Source of the DNA: Cheiracanthium punctorium
Lineage: Eukaryota > Arthropoda > Arachnida > Araneae > Cheiracanthiidae
DNA length: 64,000 nt
Direction: 5' to 3'
Assembly (NCBI GenBank): GCA_038373885.1
Contig: JAWZYV010011615.1
Location: 124,001-188,000, forward strand
In this document: positions 58,940-64,000 of the stretch, in pieces
Numbering within the stretch: the stretch's first letter is position 1
Layout of the letters: the number at the start of each line of letters is the position of its first letter
Position numbers and translations under genes: made by a program
Notes under the pieces: generated by a model
Told to the model about the DNA's origin: nothing
Databases searched by the model: none
The model's input: only the letters and a program-made list of their open reading frames with translations

Positions 58940-59480
58940 AAATAAAGAAAATCTTTACTCTTCACCTGCATGTGAAAGTCATTTTTAAGACAGATTAACA
59001 GCTTTTGAAGAAAATGCCTTTTTACATGCATTACAAACACAAAGTGTCTCTCCTTTATGGATGTGAAAATGTGGACTCCAGCCAACTCTTTGAGAAGTTT
59101 ATTTTACATCACATATTTAAAGCTCCCGAGCTTTCAAGGTTCCTTCCTAAACAATATTACAAATATAAAACACCGATGCATTCTCCCTTTTTTGGATGCA
59201 AATATGTGCATTCAAGCTTATTTTGTGAAAGAATGCTTCCTCACAGACATAGCACATAAGATTTTTCTCATGCATGGGTACAAAGGTCTATACTCAACTT
59301 TATGACAGAAAATGTTTGTACTTTCATCAATTCAGGTTTCTTTCTTGTAGATGCAAAGATCTTCAAATTAATATTTTCAGCAAAAGCTTTTTTATCCACA
59401 GCATATATGAATCAGTTGATATTAAAAGAGGACTTCTACATTCTTGATAGGAATATAGAGAAAAATGCCAGGCTGTTCTG
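58940..59480 (-). pseudogene. Degenerate C2H2 zinc-finger pseudogene
   Basis: In minus-strand frames with stops and shifts, zinc-finger units are legible: YAVDKKAFAENINLKIF near 59390, MCYVCEEAFFHKISLNAHIC near 59250, and HIHKGETLCVCNACKKAFSS near 59040. The last follows the H-[TS]-GE-linker then C-x2-C pattern of KRAB-less C2H2 arrays. Many Cys/His are lost, and no full protein is possible. Confidence 0.65.
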
Positions 59481-59766
59481 TAAAGCCTGCTATCAGATTA
59501 GATGGCAAAACTTACGCTGTCTGCATGGTTTACTATTAATGTTATTATTATCATTACTCATGTTTTTTGTAATCTGAATTTTACTTTAACTCATTTGCAT
59601 CATAAGGGAGTATGAAAAGATGGCTTTTATCACCAAATTTCATTTTAAAATTAATTGTATTCTCAACCAAAAAAGTTTATGCCAGCATAAGGCTCTGGTA
59701 ACAGTGAAAAGGAAATTTGAGCATATATATTTGCCCCACTGATAGTGACCAGGAAAATTGAACATA

Positions 59767-61076
59767 CAGTGGAACCTGCCTAATGTGACCACCTTCGGGA
59801 ACGATAAAACTGGTCACTTTACAAAGGTAGCACTTTAATAAATTTGTTTATGCTTAAAATTCAAATAACACCTCCACAAACTTCTACAGTTTATTTATAA
59901 CAAGATCTCAAAATCAATAAATATTCATGAACAAAAAAGAGGAATGTAGGGAGTAAAATACTGAAACATTAAAATGCACATTGCATACAAATTGTGTGCG
60001 ACTTCCTTATACTTGCGTTTCAATATGTATTTTAATACTTCTTGGTCACAATGAATAATAAAAAAATAATAAATATAAATAAAATATATAAATTTCCATT
60101 TTGTAGCTTGACATAAAGTACAGTTTGAATGTTTGGGTTGTTTTCATGTTTGCACAAATATAGTTCATGATACAATTTTCACTAGTGTACATCAAGAACA
60201 CATTGTTTAGATAACACACTGTGCTGTAACACCAAAGTTCTAAAAGGGTCGGTCGCCAAATAAATCGCCAGGTTGAAAAAATGAAAATAAATGTTAGGCT
60301 TTATACATGTTTGGCAAAATTTAAATGTGACTTGCCTCAGGGGTGATCAGAATATAGTTTTTGTAGCCTAGACAAAATTATCGTAATCCTGTGGGAAAGG
60401 AAAAAAAATTAAATATATTCACAGACTACAGACACCAACAAAATGCATTACAAAGGCTAAAACCAAAGTAAATTAAGAAACAGTTAAACAGCATTATTGA
60501 CAGATGGGAGATTTGAAATGGCAAGAGTATTACATTTAAAATAGGTAAAGGGAAATCAGAAGTACTCATAAATGTGCGATTAACTTCATCAAAAGTAATT
60601 GCAAATATGTGACTAACTGCTTCCCACACACCTCTTACCGGAAAACATGCTGAATCAATTTTAGCATCAACAGAAATATAAAAGAATCTAGACTAAAACA
60701 AGTTTTCCTTTTTAATTTATTTATTTAATTTTTTTTAATTTTTTATTTATTCATCTATTGAGAATTAGTGTTACAGAAGAGAGAATCAGTGTTGAGATCA
60801 ATTCTTGTGTTAAACAACTGCATAGGCATATAGCATTCTATATTATCTGAATGTGTTTTATACTTAAGAGGCAGTTTATAGTGGAAAGTGGTCACATTTG
60901 ACAGGCTAAAAAACTTAAATTTGGCAGATTATCTGGCCACTATAGTTTTCACAGGTGGTCACTTTACAGTATATTTTCCCATACATTTTTTATGAGTTAC
61001 AATGAAATTTCATAAAAATGTTCACTTTTGACAGGTGGTCTCTTTACCAAGGTGGTCACTTTAGCAGGTTCCACTG
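59767..61076. mobile_element. 1.3-kb pogo/Tigger-type TIR element
   Basis: The ends CAGTGGAACCTGCCTAATG and, on the other strand, CAGTGGAACCTGCTAAAGTG continue with TGACCACCTT. TA flanks both sides. CAGTGGAACCT ends are typical of the pogo/Tigger group. GGTCAC-type motifs recur near both ends. No transposase frame found, so probably non-autonomous. Confidence 0.82.
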
Positions 61077-61298
61077 TATATGTATATATGTGTGTTAATG
61101 ATGCAAATGGATTAAGACAAATTTTGAATTTTATTTTAATTTTATCCAAGTTTTTATACTTTAATTTACTTCCAAATAAATTTTTACTCTTGTAAGGGTT
61201 TGATTTTTTTTTTTTCCCTCTGAAATTCTTAGTTTATTAGTGTTAACTTCTAGCATCTTAAAAATGGGCGAATAATTTATTTATTTATTTTAATCTTT

Positions 61299-61400
61299 AG
61301 CTCTGGAATTTTTTGCATAGTTGGCGTATTGGGTCGTGGTGCTCAGTGGCTAAGGCATTCATCTCGTTACTGGAAGGTTGCAGGTTTGATCCCAACATAC
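61299..61400 (+). repeat. tRNA-derived SINE: tail joined to a second head
   Basis: GCTCAGTGGCTAAGGC (A-box region) and GGTTTGATCCC (B box) lie about 50 bp apart in 61338-61393, as in tRNA-derived SINE heads. Immediately upstream, AGCTCTGGAATTTTTTGCAT-AGTTGG matches the tail after the B box of the SINE at 63481-63738. This therefore looks like a SINE dimer or tandem insertion. The tail of the second unit is not clear. Confidence 0.65.
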
Positions 61401-61491
61401 CATTAAAGACCACTGTGTACATGTGGTGTACATGCACCAGTGACGTATTCAATAGAGGGGTGGGGGTTTAAACCTACCCCCTTGACACTAA

Positions 61492-62805
61492 GGGCCGTAT
61501 TCACCAAACTGTGAGTAGCCCACCATGATCCGAGAGTTGGGAAACCTGCATTGCCGGTTTGTCTCGGAGACAACTCGGAAACTGTATTCACCAACTTATT
61601 TCAACCCAGGGTTACCTTACTCTGGAGTTGTTTCACCCAGCTTTGAAAGCTCGCCTGAGATTGGTCAGAGTAATGATTCCATGAAGGAATGAACTAGATT
61701 TAATGTTCCCGAGATCGAACCCAGCTGACACCACACACACTTCCTTCATGATATTTAATTTTTTTTATGGAAACTGCTCATTAAAATGTGAAAATTAATT
61801 TATTATAAAAAAAATACACTGATTAAACATTTAATACAAAATTACATCCAATATTTTTTATAAATAAAATTTCATGTCTGTTATACTTTTTTCAAATTTA
61901 GGAATTTTTATATTTTTTAACACACAAAAATTAATTTATGCAGTTTTGATGTTTTTCTTTTTGAGGTACTTTATATATTATACATAGAATATGTATGTCT
62001 TTCAATAAATGTAAAAATCAATGATGCTGAAGCATATTGTTTTTTTCTCACATTTGTCTGAAAAATTGTTAATTTGCTATTCCCAAGTACAGTACACTAC
62101 AATTAGACAAAAATGTTTAACTCCTCAACAACACTTTTTTTTTTCATCCTTTACCCTAAATGATTAATCTCTTCAATGTAAATATTTTTATCCCGCCTCT
62201 TGTTACCAAAAAAAAAAAAAAAAAGCGAGGGCGAAGTAGATCCACATTGCTCTGGCCAAATTGCCCCTCATCTGTGGAATAATAGAGACAAGAAGATAAA
62301 TAGGAAAGATCAAAATTTATTTACGTATTTTCAACATAAAAAATAATTAAGAAAAAAAAGCGTTCAAATCAGAAAAAAGAGGGAATGGAAAAGCAAACCA
62401 AGATAAGTCCGACAGATGCCGCCTGCAGTTTCTACGGCAAAAAAAGCACAGTCATTCTCCAGAGTTTTTGAAAACATTGTACAATGATTTTTTATCACTT
62501 TTGGCTACTTTTATAGCTTGATGGGTGGTTTCCACAATAGTTTCCGTCTGTTAAAGCACAGAATATTCAAGTATTAGCAAATTTTTGGGATTTTCCAAAC
62601 CTATAAAAACAACCCTCGTATCCGCCATTTATAAACCGGAGTCAACCCTCCGATATTGCGGGGTTAGAATCTGCACCTGGAGTCAGGGTCAATTCTTGGG
62701 GTAACCCCTGATTTTGGAGTTGTGAATACGATTTTCTCACTAACACTTGAAATAGCTCGCTTTGCTGCGTTAACTCCAGGGTTTAAAGTTTGGTGAATAT
62801 GGCCC
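61492..62805. mobile_element. 1.3-kb PIF/Harbinger-type element, TAA target
   Basis: The ends GGGCCGTATTCACCAAACTG and, on the other strand, GGGCCATATTCACCAAACTT are flanked by TAA (61489-61491, 62806-62808). A 3-bp TAA duplication with GGGCC ends fits PIF/Harbinger. Subterminal regions at both ends carry GGAGTT and AACCC/GGGTT motifs. No nuclease or Myb-like frame seen, so non-autonomous. Confidence 0.85.
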
Positions 62806-62808
62806 TAA

Positions 62809-63480
62809 GTGTGATGAGTAAATTTAGGCTGTTCATTACATTTCCCCCCACATGTTGGGAATCAATTCTATCATGATAAAAACTTTTTTAAATAACCTTG
62901 CAATTAGGAGACTCATTTTTCGCATAAACTGTTTTTTCGGGTAAACAAACTCTTAAAAGAGTGAAAGTGGTCCTCTTTGTAAGTCCACAAAGACACGTGC
63001 CCCTGTGCCTCCCCCCTCTCTGGATATGCGAATGCACCAATTGAAAATATTTTTGTTTAGAAAAGTAATTTGTTATGGAAAGTGTGAATTTGCGTGATTG
63101 AACCACACATACTCATGTGTGTGTGTCTATGTTTATATAAAAGTAATCGGAAAAAGTGAAACTGACATGCACGTAAAATCTGTGGTTTCAAAAGTCCTCT
63201 AGAGGGGTCACTAGTAGTATCTGAGGGTTGGCAATATTCAGAAATCCTCCACCTTCTGATGAGGATCCAGATTATGACAGGAAACTACTGGTAGGATGTG
63301 TGTAGATCTAAACAGCACATTCAATGACATGAGCAGTCCTCTCCTGCCAAACAAACAAACAAACTTCCTAATTTAATTAAGGGTTGTTTAAAATTTGTGA
63401 GGTTTCTCACAATCTAAGAATGTTTAATTTACATGGTATATTGGAGTTATCATGAAATAATATTTCATCTGGGAATTGTC
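62809..63480. other. Intergenic, nothing recognised
   Basis: AT-rich sequence with a GTGTGTGTGT run near 63117 and an AAACA repeat near 63350; no gene or TE ends identified. Confidence 0.45.
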
Positions 63481-63738
63481 TGAGAGTAGCTCATTGGTGG
63501 AGCGCCTGCATGTTAAGTGGTAGTCAGTGGCGTAGCCTAGGGGGGTCATAAACCCCCATGAGGAATTTTTTGCCATATAAAATGCATATTCTTCACTACA
63601 TTATCACACACACGTATACATATATATGAGTTGTAGTAGTCGTACCCCCCCCCCCATGAAAAATTTCTGGCTGCGCCCCTGGTGGTAGTCTTGGGTTCAA
63701 TCCCCAGCTCTGGAATTTTTTGCTTAGTTGGTGTAATG
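63481..63738 (+). repeat. tRNA-derived SINE interrupted by a MITE
   Basis: GTAGCTCATTGGTGGAGCGC is a tRNA-like A-box head; GGGTTCAATCCCC after the MITE is the B box. They are brought to normal spacing when 63525-63681 and one target copy are removed. The tail AGCTCTGGAATTTTTTGCTT-AGTTGG matches 61299-61334. Confidence 0.75.
63525..63681. mobile_element. 157-bp hAT-type MITE, second copy
   Basis: The ends CAGTGGCGTAGCC and, on the other strand, CAGGGGCGCAGCC have the 8-bp duplication GTGGTAGT (63517-63524, 63682-63689). The interior matches 3180-3349, including TTTTTTGCCATA, TATTCTTCACTACATTATCA and ATATATATGAGTTGTAGT. Confidence 0.9.
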
Positions 63739-64000
63739 ATCAGCCTAAACACTCCAAATTTCTTAATTTGATTTGTAATATTTTAATAGAAAACTTTTCA
63801 TGCAACTTTAAAATTATAAAAGAAAAACATTTTCATAGGAATATTTATAGTTAACCTTTTACAGACCGAAATCAGATCCAGGCATATTTTAAATTAGTTT
63901 TTTGCATATTTTGTCTTCTAATGCATTAGTTAAAGGATATTAGTCATTTAAATTGGGGGGAGGGGGGGATTTTATACAATAAGATTTATTTTTAAATGTA
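63739..64000. other. Window end, nothing recognised
   Basis: AT-rich sequence with a G-rich run near 63955-63968. No feature supported. Confidence 0.4.

Noticed and set aside
61330..61393. Functional tRNA gene
   Set aside because: A and B boxes are present, but no full cloverleaf or acceptor stem forms, and SINE tail sequence is adjacent.

Overview
The window is animal nuclear DNA: AT-rich, with long introns, GT/AG splice sites and very dense transposable elements (TEs). Exon sequence, intron size and the TE mix (Helitrons, hAT, Tc1/mariner, pogo/Tigger, Harbinger, piggyBac-type, Copia, a Penelope-like remnant, tRNA-derived SINEs) suggest an arthropod, probably a chelicerate such as a spider. 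The taxon is inferred, not proven.

One host gene fills most of the window on the + strand: the 3' half of a JIP3/JIP4-type scaffold gene (MAPK8IP3/SPAG9; sunday driver in flies). Fifteen coding exons lie between 4583 and 51372. All have AG/GT borders and compatible phases, and together they give 2283 nt, or 760 codons plus a stop. They cover the RH2 segment, an acidic linker and the WD40-like C-terminal domain. The N-terminal half lies upstream of the window. A poly(A) signal is at 51763. No other intact host gene is seen.

Layout. 1-4260: TIR element, then a nest with an old mariner-like transposase, hAT pieces and a Penelope-like tail. 4583-12224: exons 1-4, an LTR-like repeat (5620-7074) and a Helitron built around a 156-bp minisatellite (8720-11101). 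12225-23265: an 11-kb intron with a Copia retrotransposon, two LTRs of about 1.27 kb, a duplicated flank and a piggyBac-type TTAA insertion. 23266-35443: exons 5-9 with a MITE, a second LTR-like repeat, a Tigger pseudogene, a foldback element, a mariner MITE and a Helitron carrying a short basic ORF. 35444-51372: exons 10-15 with hAT fragments, a Helitron-like repeat, a 2-kb TIR element and more transposase remnants. 51373-64000: 3' UTR, then a hAT-like MITE, a Tc1 element, a second Helitron-like copy, a degenerate C2H2 zinc-finger pseudogene, pogo-like and Harbinger elements, and SINEs (one split by a MITE).

Most striking: the Copia pol reading frame carries a segment resembling a methyl-CpG-binding (MBD/TAM-type) domain between integrase and reverse transcriptase. 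It could act as a chromatin-targeting module, analogous to the chromodomains of Ty3 chromoviruses. The Copia locus also has an odd order (solo LTR, host flank, truncated pol, LTR, the same host flank) that points to tandem duplication plus LTR recombination, or to two haplotypes joined in assembly.
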